A DNA stretch of 64,000 bases, from contig NC_063257.1 in NCBI RefSeq assembly GCF_019578655.1, forward strand, positions 3,534,001 through 3,598,000, written 5' to 3'. This DNA comes from Ricinus communis. Lineage: Eukaryota; Streptophyta; Magnoliopsida; Malpighiales; Euphorbiaceae. Below are positions 39,001 through 51,023 of this stretch, one piece after another (position 1 is the first letter of the stretch; each line of letters begins with the position of its first letter). Position numbers and translations under genes: made by a program. The notes below the pieces were generated by a model. That model saw only the letters and a list, made by a program, of their open reading frames with translations. It had not been told where the DNA came from and ran no database searches.

Positions 39001-41007
39001 ATTAATCAACTCTTTATTTTTAAAAACTACAAATCTGAAGGTTGAATTATCATATAGCTGAATTTAATTATCAAAATATGCATTTTTAGTTGAGGATGTC
39101 AATGAAATTCTTGACTAATTTCTCATGTGTCATGTTATCCTCATTTTTAAATCTGGTCTGTCATTTAGTTTGTATTAGTCCAAATTCAGTAAGCCTCAGT
39201 TGGGATACATGACCATTTCAAGAAGCTAAAGAGCTAATCACAAAACATACCTTTATCATTATATAGCAATTAATGTATACAGCAAAAAGTAATTTTAATT
39301 CTCACAGTTCTATTACATTAATTTGGGAGATGGTGTGAGAAGGATTTCAACAAAATAAGGTTTTACATATGGCATGTCTTATTATTATTATTATTTCTCT
39401 GTTTTGAGATGCAGTAGACATGCAAACTCGAAAGTGTCTTCATCAGGGTTAAGAGTTTGAAACCTAAGGTGGGTATTAGCCCACGCGCTTTCACATTGTC
39501 TTGTTACATTTTGCTTTTCAAGAACAACTTAACCGTTGCAGATGTTGGTTACATATATACTAGATATATATGCATGTATATATATTGGTTAATTTGTTAT
39601 AAAAAAAGAAAAGTAAATAGGTATAGCAATTGTGAAAGAAACAGTTAAAACTCGAAACTGAAAAAACGAGCCGTACGATAAAGGCAGCGTGCTGGGTCTC
39701 AAATAACATCAGGTGCTAGCGAATCGGCGTCGTACAATGAATAGATGGATAGATGCATGCAAGCTAAGCTGAAAATCATGGAAACAAGGGACCCGCATTT
39801 TGCGAATCCCAAGACTTTGATTCTCTCTTGGAACTCGCGGGATGAAAGAAAAATAAAGCAGGATATTTTCGATTTTATTTTTCTTAAATACTAAGTGGGT
39901 TATAGGTGGCATTGCTATTGACGTGGCAAAGCTTGCTTTTCAAATATTACTACTGCATTTAGGTCCGTTAAGCTAAGTGTCGATTGGACCCATTACTTTG
40001 CCACATCACTTGCTAATCGACAATTTAACCTATGGTCCCACGCACGCCACTCCCCCACCCAATAAATACAATAGAAAACAGGAAATCATATGTGTGGCAG
40101 TTCAAAGGTACATGATTTTTAAGCATAATAAGCTGTCGGGCGTTTACTCATCATTGATTTTGTCGACGTGGTCTCTTTCCTGGGTTCCACCCGTTGCACA
40201 ATTTCCGTTTCCCAGCTGGGGATGAAAACTACACCACTGACTATAGCCTATGATCCACAACATATATCGGAAGAACTGCCGCACCAATAATTCATCACTG
40301 CAATAACAACACAAGGGTCCATCCATTCTCAGATCCCCATAAGTTATTTGCCTAATTAAACGTACAAATTATACCTACTTATTTTCAAATGCATCGGATT
40401 GATGCGGGCGGGCGACGGAGATTTAATTTCTATAATACTAAAAATGGTTTAAGTTACATTTGAGGCTTTTCCAAATATAACCCTATTTTGATTCACTTGA
40501 AAAGAATTTATTTATGTGAGCTCAATTTTAGACAAAAGCCCGGATTCCAAATTTTCGAATCAAATTTTTACAAAAACTGATTAATAAGAATTTACATCAA
40601 AATTGTATTACTCGTATATATTTCCCTATAGAATAATACATAGCCGTTTTAGATTATAGCATGCCTTTTCAAACGTACAATTACGAGATGAGGAATGCCA
40701 AAACAAAACAAAAGGAATTCCTCATGTCAATTAGCCCAGAAATTAAGCACGAAATGTTTGTTTTCATTGATAAGCCCTTAACAGAGTAATATAAATGTTG
40801 TTCAGGGTACACAAAGTTAATTGTTAATAATGGGTCTATACTAAGGCCATGACCAATGATTATGCATTTTGAATGCCCTCTGGAGAGCCTTAGACCAGAT
40901 TTATGCTTTCCTTATTTTATGATGCACAAGTAATTAAATCGGTGCCATAGAATCTAAGCAGTGTATTGTCTAAACTCTATTGTGCTTTTACTAGTTTATA
41001 GGAGTAG

Positions 41008-41008
<1 letters not shown>

Positions 41009-41042
<34 letters not shown>
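41009..41042. repeat. (TA)n microsatellite
   Basis: Seventeen TA dinucleotides without interruption. Confidence 0.93.
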
Positions 41043-41044
<2 letters not shown>

Positions 41045-42629
41045 CTTTGGTTATTACTCATCCCACATGCGTGCAATCCTGCGGGATCTTTTTTTCTCCT
41101 CATGTGTTGTGTTATTTTATGTATTTTGGTATTGTGGATTCAGGCAAAGGCATCAGTGCCCACTTGCATTCAACATTAAACTAAGTTTTTCTTTTTCCCC
41201 CCAATTTGTTTGGTCCATTTGGAACCAGGGTTTATCGGGGCGAGGAATGGGAACTTTTGTTTACATTCGCACTAAAGTCTTATATTAATTTCCATAGGCA
41301 ATACTTAAATCGTGAGAATTAGTGCAAGGAAACATCCTCCCTCTTTCTTACACCATGTGCTTCTTCATTCACCAACCTAATGCCAATCACATTTCTTAAT
41401 CATTCTTTTAATTGCAGGGATTAATCCGTATTCCTGTAGTACTTGAAAGGTAGCATTTTCTAAAAGACTGACACTATCACCCAATTGTCCCATAAAAAAA
41501 AAAAAAAAGAAAAAGAAAACCCTGTTTGCATATGGCAGCAAGGAGAGAATCCAAAGCATCATAGTTGTTGCATAAAGGCGAGCCACAAACGTGCCCACCT
41601 TTGGACCAATCTCCGCTCAGTAGTTGCTCTCATAGATGGACCAGTCACCGGACAATTGCTGATAATGCATTAATTGCTTCCATATAAAAAATTTATAAGA
41701 AAAAGAGCGTACCACAGGTTTGTTTATCAAATATATATTTGTACTTCATAAGCAATACAAAAGTAGATATTTTGACAATTTATAACATATTTCTTAATCT
41801 TTCCATCAAATAATATGTGCGGTTCATAAATTAATTCTCCCCCTTCAAAAGAATTCTGTCGGCAAATTTATCATTCCCCTCCTTATTTCCCCTGTGCCTT
41901 TATATACGTACAATATGACAGTTCTTTTATTTTTCTGTTCAGCAAACTTATACAATACAATATCCATTATCTATATGTAGGTTCAGTTGGCCGCTTACGT
42001 AACCTGTTCTTTCATTTATTATGTTGTCTTTTTTTAATAACTCGATTATGTTGCATACATACAGAAATGAATTTTTTTTTATTAAATTTGAATCTTTGAT
42101 GGAACTTAATAATTTTTATCATCCAATTTATAGAAGTTCAATCTCATTGTCTAGCTAACAACTATATGCTAAACTTAATTAATTTTAAAAAATATTAATT
42201 TAGTTAAAAATAATTCAATTGTTTTATAAAAATATATAATAAACTGTATTAAATGTTTAATCTCGTCCCCAATGTCCAAGGAAGTAAAAACAAAAAGATT
42301 AATTTGTTTGTTAAAGAGAAAAGAGAGAGGGATTGGAAGAGAAAGGTCACGTGAGGTGCAGCCGTGCGGAGGAGGAGAGTCACGTTGAAGTACGGCAAAT
42401 GGACAAAGGTTAGGTAAGAAGCTGGGTGCGCGTGGCACGTGAGAGTGGTTATGTATGGCAGGGAGGTGGCATAGACAGCTGTCTTACGCGTAACGACTGC
42501 GTGTTGAATATCAGTTGCCCCATCCATCTATCTAGCTCCCTTTTATATCTCAATCTCATGTTATGGCTTTTGTAATTGTATTTTGGCCCGTTCAACTTAT
42601 TTGTTAGCACTTTGAATTTCACCACGGAT

Positions 42630-43723
42630 TTATTTTTAGAGAAAATTACTATTCACTCTAAGATTTATACAAATTTATAAGTTTAATTGTGTATTTTTAT
42701 AAATAAATTAGTATCAGTTTTCACGTTAGTTTCTATTAACTGTTATTTTTTTTATTTTTTTATTAGTCAATTATTCAAAGAGTTTAATTTACTAAAAAAA
42801 ATTTAATTTAGTCTTTTAACTTATTATTAAATATTAAATTCATTCAAAATTAAATTATTATTACATTCTAGTAAAATATTTTTATTTTAAATAATTTAAT
42901 TTAAATTTCTAAGAGATTAGTTTTTTTTAATTGATACAACAGTTTAGTATTTTTCTTGGTTACAAATTTTACTAATATATATACAAAATTTTAAAAAAAT
43001 TTAAATTTGAATTTAACTCAAATTTTAATTCACATTTTAATACTAAGAGTTATAATTTTCTAATTTAATTTATATAATATAAGTTGAATTTATACATTAG
43101 AATTTGATAATTATGATAAGAATAAAAATAAAGAATTTAGTATTTTTTGAAAAATTTAAAAGTTGCACATTCTCTATTGTTATAATTTAAAGTTGAATTT
43201 CACATATGATGCTTTTATATGTTCAAGTTATCCAACTTAATTATTATTGGTGTTTTTTAGTAATTAAATTTGATTATAAATGTGTCATAAATTATTATAT
43301 ATCAATATTCAGTATGTTTGATTTATAAAATTACTTTGAACTATTACATATAAAGGTTAAATCATGTTCAAATTTTATTTTTATCCTAAAAAAATCATGT
43401 TAAGAAATTAGAATTATAAATATTATACTAAAAATAAAATCATATTATTTTGGATGAAATTGATATTTATATTACTATAAAAAAATAATTTTAAATATTA
43501 ATTTAATAAAAATTTAAGTTTGGACTGGTTTGATATTTGATAAAAGTTCAGTAACTAATTGAACTTTTTTTAGTCAATTAACTGACTCATTGACAAATAG
43601 AAAAAATAGACGAAATAAGATAATAATTAACGGAAATAAACATTAAGATTTACTTTTAAAACTACAAAGTTGAACTTGTAAATTTTGATATATAGAAAAA
43701 ATAGTAATTTTCTCTTAACTTTA
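42630..43723. mobile_element. Mutator-like non-autonomous element, about 1.08 kb
   Basis: Starts gagaaaattactatt at 42639 and ends with its exact inverse complement aatagtaattttctc at 43714. Similarity between the inverted ends continues for about 150 bp, including the shared inner motif gtcaat...ctaaaaaaa. The 9-bp flanks ttattttta (42630-42638) and ttaacttta (43715-43723) agree at 7 of 9 positions, the duplication length typical of Mutator-like elements. The interior is AT-rich and noncoding. Confidence 0.65.
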
Positions 43724-44048
43724 AAATTTTAACATTTTAATCGGTATAAATATGTTCTAATGCTTGAATTTTTTCTCTTTAATTTAATGAGACTTAAATT
43801 CTCAAATTTAGTTTTAAAGTATCTATATATCAAAGCTCAAATCTAGGAATAATATTAATGAAAATATTTGAATTTAACACTAAGCTAAAAAAGAAAATCA
43901 AAATATTTATCCTTTCAGAAATGATTGACTACTTTATTTCTTCGGGAGATATTGCTGAAATTACAGAAAGACTAATTTTACTTGGTGAAAACTGTATGTT
44001 ATGCATTTCAAGCAAAATAATTTCTTTTCAAATCAAAATAGAATTTCA

Positions 44049-44141
44049 TTAAACAGAAACATTTACATCATATGAGCAAAGAGCTTTAAGCACCAAAATG
44101 AGCCGATTTGCCAAAGCATGAGCGACTTCATTCGTCAAGCA
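44049..44141 (-). pseudogene. Possible LINE (non-LTR retrotransposon) 3' end, RNase H remnant
   Basis: On the minus strand a 30-codon open stretch reads NEVAHALANRLILVLKAL, closely resembling the N-x-V-A-H-x-L-A motif near the C-terminus of the RNase H domain encoded at the 3' end of plant L1-type LINEs, and ends in TAA. Nothing recognisable precedes it, so at most a 5'-truncated, decayed tail remains. Confidence 0.45.
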
Positions 44142-45198
44142 AAGCAATTTTTAAAATTGCACTTTGAATCATCGGGCGATTATTCAATAGATAATATTAA
44201 AAAATGCATATTTTCTTACTATAAACATATAATAATTAATATGACAATTTAATTTTTTTATGGGTTAATTAGTATGTGGTGGTTAATTAAATGCGGCTGC
44301 AAACCCATACTTCAAAAATTGTAGAGTAACTATTTACCAAAAATATTATTCTGTTTAGTTTCCCTAAATAAGAAACTAAAGGCATTAAGTACTAGAAGTT
44401 CTACTTATATGCGAACATGAGAAAAGAAAAGGCAAAAGAAAAAAAAATGTATATTTATATATGATAAAGGAGAAAAGAAAAAAAGAAAAGGAAGAGCTTT
44501 TGAACAAACATGCAACATGATTTAGAGGCAGCGCTTGTCTCATAATTTAAATTCAATGCAAAGAAAAAATGAAAAGACGTAAACGAAGCAACCAGGAAAG
44601 TTTCAAAAAGAGGGAGAGCATTTAAAATATTTGAAATAATGCAGGTAAGACGGTGGAGTCGGTTTTGGCAGCTCAGAAACGGAAAGAAAAGGTGGAGCGT
44701 GACCGCCACGTGTAGGTGGTGGGGAAGTAGGCCGTTAAGGTGTGAATTGGGAGTGGGGCTACCTTGACAGCCTGGACTGACAGATTTGTAGTACCGTTCT
44801 TCCCCCGATTCTGCTTCTCAACTTTTGTCGTTTTCTGTGCCAGCTCATCACCTTCCGTGCGTCCTTTTCTCTCCCCTATCTCTCTCTCTCTTTTTCTATA
44901 ATTAAAGAAAAAATGAAATATCATTATAAAAAAATAAAATAAAATGTGTTCGCGTAAATGCTCTCCAGCCTGGCTCGGTCAAAGTCATCTCCTGCGCTCC
45001 CATCCATCTCCACCCGTACTACTTCACTTTAACATTTTCTTATCATCAGATAAGTACCTTATTTTCTTATTATAACTAACAATAATCACATACAAAATAT
45101 CCACGTTTCTTTTTAAATTTTCTTAACTTCCAAAACTGTCATTTAGCTTTTCAATTTCTTTATTTTCTCTTTTTATTTTAACCGTCTCACTTCAGTTA

Positions 45199-45514
45199 CC
45201 GGTTACTGACTGAGATTTTTCTTTCTTTTCATTTTCATTTTTTTAACGAAAAATCAATCAATTTAATCGAGACCGCCCATCAATGCCACCAGGTTGCGTG
45301 ATTAGTGATTATAGTGTCGATCTGACTGCAGATAAAAACCAAAAAATATTTGAGAGTATAATTATACGTGTAAGTTGGAGGGACTACGATATGACGCGTG
45401 TCAATTTGACAGCTGTTTACTAGTAACTGCCTTGCTTAGACTCACAACGGCCATGACCGGTCACTACAACCGGTTTAACAAGTCATCCTTATCTCTTCCA
45501 TATATATATAAATA
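45199..45514 (+). promoter_or_regulatory. MYB gene promoter: TATA region and MYB-type sites
   Basis: A TATA region (tatatatataaata, 45501-45514) lies about 155 bp before the ATG. The perfect palindrome AACCGGTT is at 45468-45475, a related gaccggtc is close by (about 45455-45462), and gttaccggttac lies at about 45195-45206. AACnG-type sequences are the reported binding preference of the MYB44 group, so autoregulation or cross-regulation is possible; this is inference. Confidence 0.5.
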
Positions 45515-45667
45515 TACTCCTCCTCCACTGCTATCACTCTGTTCCTTCATTTGAAAAAAAAAAAAAAACAAAACCAACGGTGAGGCTCAGCTTACACCAC
45601 CACCGAGAAACAAAACCTTCAATTAAATTTTCGAAACTAGGGCTGAATTAGGATCCTCTCTAAATCG

Positions 45668-46555
45668 ATGGCCTGTTCTAATAGTACAGCGAGAAAAGAC
45701 GTTGATAGGATCAAGGGTCCATGGAGTCCAGAAGAAGATGAGGCGTTACAAAGGCTGGTTCAAAACTATGGTCCAAGAAATTGGTCATTAATAAGCAAAT
45801 CGATCCCTGGTCGATCTGGCAAGTCTTGCAGGTTACGATGGTGTAACCAGCTGTCACCTGAGGTCGAACACAGACCTTTTACACCTGAAGAAGATGAAAC
45901 TATTATGAGAGCTCATTCTCGCTTCGGTAATAAGTGGGCCACCATCGCTCGTCTTCTCAATGGCCGTACCGATAACGCTATTAAAAACCATTGGAACTCG
46001 ACCCTCAAGCGAAAATGTTACGACCTAAACGACGACGTGGCCCATAACCCACAGCCTCTTAAAAGATCCGCGAGCCTTGGTGCGGGTGGTCTTCCGGGTA
46101 GCCCATCCGGATCTGATCTCAGCGATTCAAGTTTACCCGATATGGCTTCTTCTCCGGTTTACCGCCCTTTGGCAAGAACCGGCTCCCTTGTTGTCCCGCC
46201 GGCTTCTCTTCCACTCGATGCCACCTCTTCGACTACTACCACTACTACTGCAGATCCGCCGACTTCCCTGACCCTTTCTCTTCCTGGATCCGATGAAGTT
46301 TCGAATCAAATATCTGGACCCGAATTCACACAGTTAGCGGTGCCAGTGCAACAAGTTCCAGCTGTACAACAACAGAATGGAATTGGGTTTGAGAAGCAGT
46401 TTTTTACACCAGAGTTTTTGACAGTTATGCAAGAGATGATAAGGAAGGAAGTTAGGAACTATATGTCTGGGGTCGAGCAGAACGGGCTGTGCATGCAAAC
46501 TGAAGCTATAAGAAATGCTGTCGTTAAGCGAATTGGGATTAGTAGAATCGAGTAG
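45668..46555 (+). CDS. MYB44-like: R2R3-MYB transcription factor, MYB44/70/73/77 group (subgroup 22)
   Basis: Intronless, 295 aa. R2 spans about residues 15-65 with Trp19, Trp39 and Trp58; R3 about 68-116 with Phe71, Trp90 and Trp109, the expected spacing. The C-terminal part has features of subgroup 22: the EAR-like LTLSLPG at 201-207 (a repression motif), Ser-rich stretches including [12 protein letters not shown], the block [19 protein letters not shown] (about 245-263) and a conserved end [11 protein letters not shown]. Members respond to abscisic acid, auxin and stress and can act as activators or repressors. The ATG follows an A-rich leader with a TATA region about 155 bp upstream. The gene appears intact. 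Confidence 0.95.
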   Translation: MACSNSTARKDVDRIKGPWSPEEDEALQRLVQNYGPRNWSLISKSIPGRSGKSCRLRWCNQLSPEVEHRPFTPEEDETIMRAHSRFGNKWATIARLLNGRTDNAIKNHWNSTLKRKCYDLNDDVAHNPQPLKRSASLGAGGLPGSPSGSDLSDSSLPDMASSPVYRPLARTGSLVVPPASLPLDATSSTTTTTTADPPTSLTLSLPGSDEVSNQISGPEFTQLAVPVQQVPAVQQQNGIGFEKQFFTPEFLTVMQEMIRKEVRNYMSGVEQNGLCMQTEAIRNAVVKRIGISRIE

Positions 46556-48584
46556 TAGAGTATTAGTGCTTAATTATCATTCTAATCATCCAGCTCAGGG
46601 GATTAAGCAAAATTTGGAGAGAGGAGAGAAATTGCGTCTTTTATTTTGCTTTATACACAAGTAATAATTTTGGCTGTAGTGTACAGATGAACAAAATGGG
46701 GAAGGATCTCAGAAAAGAAAATGAAAAAAAAAAAGGAAAAGAAATCCTTTTTGAATATAAACTTCAGAAAAAGAAAACAAAATCTCTTTGCCCTTCTTTT
46801 TGTTATTTGTTAATTTACTTAATTTGTTTTTAGTTTTGAGAACCCAGATATTCTTAAGACAAAACAAGATTTGAAATCGAGAATAGGACTCATTCAATTA
46901 AAGGGCTAAGTTGGTTATAGTTGTTAAACAGAACAACCGTTTTTGTTTGCATGTGGAGAATCAAAGAAGGATAAAAATCAAATGCCAGTTTTTATGTCCT
47001 TCAGAACAGAAAATTCTTGCATGAATAATTTTGTTTGTTATTTTGTTAGTTGGCTGGCTTACTAGGAGGAAAAAAAAAATGATTAAGTGCGTGCTCTGCA
47101 AGTTCTTAAGGCATGTGGGAAAATTGGAGATAGAAACTTGGAAGTTTCCCTTTGGACCATTGAAAAATTGCATATTCTGTATCTTATTATGCTCCCCAGC
47201 CGCTTCATCTATGTTCTATGAAGCGGGAATAGGATAAGGAGAAAATTGCTGCAGTGATAGCTGCATCAAGAACTGGTCATCTGCTCCTTGTGCAGATTTA
47301 GCCGCTTCACCATCATTTGTCATGCCATCCATCAGAGTGTTAAAACACAGATAAATAAGAGGGGCCAGGCCTTGGCCTTGCCCTGACAGTGTACGTCGCT
47401 ATTTTGCAAGTAACAAACTTGAGTCTTTTGAAGGGAATTTTGCTAATTAGAGATCCAATTCTTTTAAGGAAGCATGCCATATTTTTGGTCTCAGGTTTTA
47501 CCAATTCTGTATGTATTTTTTAATAATGCATACGATTGATACGAGTAAGAATAGAATTGGATTTCTTAAAGAAAAATGATGCTGAAATTGGTGTTAGATG
47601 TGCAATGGATGAAACTGAGATTTTAATGTGTTTCCACAATTCGGTACAAAATGGTGCATGTTATTGAAGAGTTGAGACTCATTATTCTAAAGCGAGGCTG
47701 ATGTCAAGAAGGTCCATTTTTCATGTGCTTATTCATTCTTGGAATAAGTACAAAAAGGTAATTGTAGTTCTATTTCTTTGATTTTCAGTGTGTATTTTAT
47801 TTAAGCAAACACAGTTTCATAGTTAATGTCGTAATAAAAAAAACATATTTTGAAGTTAACAAATTTTTGATTTATAAGGATAGTCATTTTTATTTCGATC
47901 AACTACTATGATAACTTCATTTATAGCTACTAGAAAGGCTCAAGTAAGACTATAAACTTAAAAATTATCTGCTTGTATTGTATTTTATGTTTTCATATAG
48001 TTTTGATAAGCAAGAAATGCAGTTTGTCTTCCTTGAATACAGTGGGAGCTAATTGAGGAGAAGTAAATGAAAATCAATTGGCTACTTTTTGTGCTCAGGG
48101 GCTCACACGTAAGTCCAATAAATAACCTAAATTCAACAATTATGGTTCCTTTGGACCCCGTAAGTCCCTTCATATCTGATAATAGTTACTACAAGAATTT
48201 GGAAAAGGGTCTTGGTCTTCTAGCTTCTGATAAATAAGAAAATACACAATATAATGGCAATTGAATTTGGGAGCAACTCAACCTTGTGGGAAGGCAGATT
48301 CCGTGAGGCTATGATCCATTTGAGTACTCTCAGTGTCAAGGAGGATTTTCGGGGAGAGATGAGGAGAAATTGCCATCCGACGAAATTAATTTGGGTGTCC
48401 CTCTATATTTGGGCTACTCAAGCAAATTCATTAAAATAAATAAGGAGATGCACAGAATTTAGTATAGTGTGGCTTCCTTCAATCCATCTGAGTTTCTTAT
48501 AGAATATTCGCAAAAGTACTACAGCACTTCAATGGCTTAATATGTTATCCAAAGACCTTTTGACAGTTGCACTCACCATTGTTG
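46556..48584. other. Intergenic region after the MYB gene
   Basis: Holds the MYB 3' UTR and the 3' flank of the convergent receptor kinase. It contains a perfect 9-bp-stem hairpin (47200-47226). No coding region is supported. Confidence 0.5.
47200..47226. repeat. Short perfect hairpin
   Basis: ccgcttcat and atgaagcgg form a perfect 9-bp stem around a 9-nt loop. It lies about 645 bp past the MYB stop codon. A further partial copy of the arm (gccgcttca) occurs near 47300. Confidence 0.7.
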
Positions 48585-51023
48585 CTAATGATCATTTTCA
48601 TTCCTGACAAGCATCTCAACTACTTGGCTCATGGTGGGTCTTGCATCTTTGTTTTCCTCAACACACTGCAAAGCCACTTCAATCATAGTTTCCAATTTCT
48701 TAGTGTCATAGCCACTCCCCACTGTGGGGTCTATGATCTCTTTAACCCAAATTGTTTTAGCAGCAACTCCACTTTTTTTCTTTTTGATCCACTCAACTAA
48801 TCTTTCCTGCTCTCCTGCCTGGTTGCTACAAGTAGCATGGTCACCCAGAGCTGGGCTCTTCCCGGTCACCATCTCTAACACGACTATCCCATAGCTATAG
48901 ACATCCACCTTAGCTGTGATAGGCAGATTAAATAGCCAATCTGGAGCCATGTAACCTCTGGTCCCTCTCATCCTTGAAAAGTCTATATTCCTAATGCCAC
49001 TTCTATTTAGCAAACGGGAGAGGCCAAAATCTGATACCTTTGGCTGGTAGTCAGAGTCGAGGAGTACGTTTTCTGGCTTTACGTCGCAGTGCACAACCCA
49101 TTCCAAGCATTCTTCATGGAGATATGCTAGGCCTTTTGCAGTCCCGACAGCAATTTCAAACCTCTTTTTCCAGTCAAGTTCTTTGGCAGACAGAGTTTTG
49201 GCCAAAGAACCATGCTCCATGTATTCGTAGACCAAAAGCCTACGGTTTCCTTCTACACAATATCCCCACATGGCTATCAAATTCATGTGATTAAGCTTCC
49301 CAATGGTGCTTAATTCTGCTAGAAATTCAGCCTCTCCCTGGTTACTTTTATTAAGTCTCTTAATTGCTGCAACTCGATGATCACGCAATATGCCTTTGTA
49401 AACGATTCCTCCCCCTCCTCTTCCAATTTCCTCTCTGAAATTTCGCGTTGCTTTCTTCAGCTCGCTGTATGTGAATCTTCTGAAACCTGTTGCAGCAAGC
49501 AGACAGGCCTGATCAGATGCATCTCTATTCTGCCAGCTTCTAATTAATAAAAGCCACACCAAAATCATTAACATTTCGATGGCTCCTATAAGACCAAAAA
49601 ACCAAAGCAAGAACTCCAAGGGCCAATTTCGATGGCTTCTTGCATATCTTCTGTCCAATTGCGCAACAATTTGAGTAGGACAACGCAAACTGGATATGCT
49701 GTTTACAGTAAGGTTGTTGGAGAAGTAACTGTCCTTGGGCACTTTCACATAAAGGTCACCTGCGAAATACGGAGTACTGTAACCATTTTGTAATTGCGTC
49801 TTGGGATAACACGAACCAACTTGATAAACAAAACCTTTGCAATCACATCTTCCTAAACAAAGTCTTTTGCACCTCTCCAATGTGTAATTTTGCGTGTAGG
49901 TAATATCATATCCATAACTTTCAACATGTGGCAGTTGAAGGAAAGTAGTCTCATTTGAGTCGCAAGAAAAATTAAATTCTGGCTCACAACCATGAGACAA
50001 ATCAGTGTAACTTCTCAATCTAAATCCCGGAAGGCAAGAGCATTTCCTACCAATGCCAAGCTTAAAGCTGCACATACTGTTAGGTCCACAAGCTCCGTGA
50101 ATCATGCATGTGTCAGCAAAGACTTGCCATGACACAACCCAGGAACCATTTCCTCGGCTATACAAGCGAAGATTGCCATCAAAATCAAGTGTCAATCGCA
50201 GTTGAAGTCCTTCTCCATAATCCGCTGAGAAAAATTCGAATTTATCTGATGAAGTAAACTCTCCCAAGGAATCTAGGAAAGCAATTCTGCTGCTGTTGTA
50301 TAAGGTTCTGCCTGGTTGGTAACCCAAATGATGCTGTTCTGGCCAGTAGATACTTGAGACATCTGGACCATCATAAAGAAGACGTAGAACATTATCGTCA
50401 TTGAATGCTAACTTGTAGAAACCTGAAGAAAAATTGCTCAGGCTTCTAGATGAGACCAGCATTGTATTTCTGGTCAAACTCTGGAGTGGAAGAAGGGTAT
50501 CTGTTGGGTAGTCATAGCTTTGCCAAAGAATAACACCCTCTGCCGTAACTAGAACAAGATTGCCAGTATCTCGAAGCTGCAGTGAATCTGAAGATTTTGC
50601 AATTGTGTTGGTAGCCCAAACAACATGATCAACATCAGTTAATATGAGATTACCATTTTTCAGTAAAGATAGCTTTGATCGCTTTCCATTAATGGGTTGG
50701 TCCCGATTTGCCATCCAAACTACTGTGTTGTTTGAGAAAGGGGATTCACTAAACCATATGCCAAAACAATAAGCATTGTCGCCAACTTGGTGAAAACCAG
50801 CAAAGAAAATGCGATTTGGTGAAACCAAAACATGGTCTGGTTTCTCCACAAACAGAGACAATCCTTTATGTAAATTATCATGTAATGTTGAAGATGAAAA
50901 TGAAGTCGAAGGTGATATGAACAGCGACAAAACAATAAAGGAGAAAATGGTAGACATTTGGAACAACTTGATGGTTGAGACTTGAGATGACAGGTGAGAC
51001 ATAAGACCAGATGAACACATCAT
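48585..51023 (-). CDS. G-type lectin S-receptor-like Ser/Thr kinase, ZmPK1-like
   Basis: Intronless, 812 aa from the furthest ATG (51023). ATG 50957 (Met23) is an attractive alternative because it directly begins a signal peptide (IFSFIVLSLFISP). Order: GNA-type lectin (about 55-182), S-locus glycoprotein region (about 190-300), Cys-rich EGF-like segment (306-346), PAN/apple domain (about 354-430), membrane helix (about 468-494), kinase (about 528-808). Kinase residues: glycine-rich loop GRGGGG at 534-539, Lys555 in AAIK, HCDVKPEN with Asp647, DFG at 665-667. The catalytic loop is HCD, a non-RD kinase, as in several plant immune-type receptors, and the APE motif reads APD. Plasma-membrane receptor; ligand unknown. 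A close but broken paralogue lies at 60.1 kb on the other strand. Confidence 0.94.
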   Translation of the reverse strand: MMCSSGLMSHLSSQVSTIKLFQMSTIFSFIVLSLFISPSTSFSSSTLHDNLHKGLSLFVEKPDHVLVSPNRIFFAGFHQVGDNAYCFGIWFSESPFSNNTVVWMANRDQPINGKRSKLSLLKNGNLILTDVDHVVWATNTIAKSSDSLQLRDTGNLVLVTAEGVILWQSYDYPTDTLLPLQSLTRNTMLVSSRSLSNFSSGFYKLAFNDDNVLRLLYDGPDVSSIYWPEQHHLGYQPGRTLYNSSRIAFLDSLGEFTSSDKFEFFSADYGEGLQLRLTLDFDGNLRLYSRGNGSWVVSWQVFADTCMIHGACGPNSMCSFKLGIGRKCSCLPGFRLRSYTDLSHGCEPEFNFSCDSNETTFLQLPHVESYGYDITYTQNYTLERCKRLCLGRCDCKGFVYQVGSCYPKTQLQNGYSTPYFAGDLYVKVPKDSYFSNNLTVNSISSLRCPTQIVAQLDRRYARSHRNWPLEFLLWFFGLIGAIEMLMILVWLLLIRSWQNRDASDQACLLAATGFRRFTYSELKKATRNFREEIGRGGGGIVYKGILRDHRVAAIKRLNKSNQGEAEFLAELSTIGKLNHMNLIAMWGYCVEGNRRLLVYEYMEHGSLAKTLSAKELDWKKRFEIAVGTAKGLAYLHEECLEWVVHCDVKPENVLLDSDYQPKVSDFGLSRLLNRSGIRNIDFSRMRGTRGYMAPDWLFNLPITAKVDVYSYGIVVLEMVTGKSPALGDHATCSNQAGEQERLVEWIKKKKSGVAAKTIWVKEIIDPTVGSGYDTKKLETMIEVALQCVEENKDARPTMSQVVEMLVRNENDH

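Larger units (their letters stand above)
30744..42629. other. About 12 kb gene-poor, AT-rich region
   Basis: No open frame here shows a domain, splice structure or family I recognise. Contents I can name are diverged direct repeats at about 31.88 and 32.19 kb, a (TAA)n repeat at 36.0 kb and a (TA)n repeat at 41.0 kb. A block at 34.44-34.66 kb has moderately balanced composition and could be an old gene or transposon remnant, but I cannot assign it. Poly-A/T runs are frequent. Confidence 0.5.
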
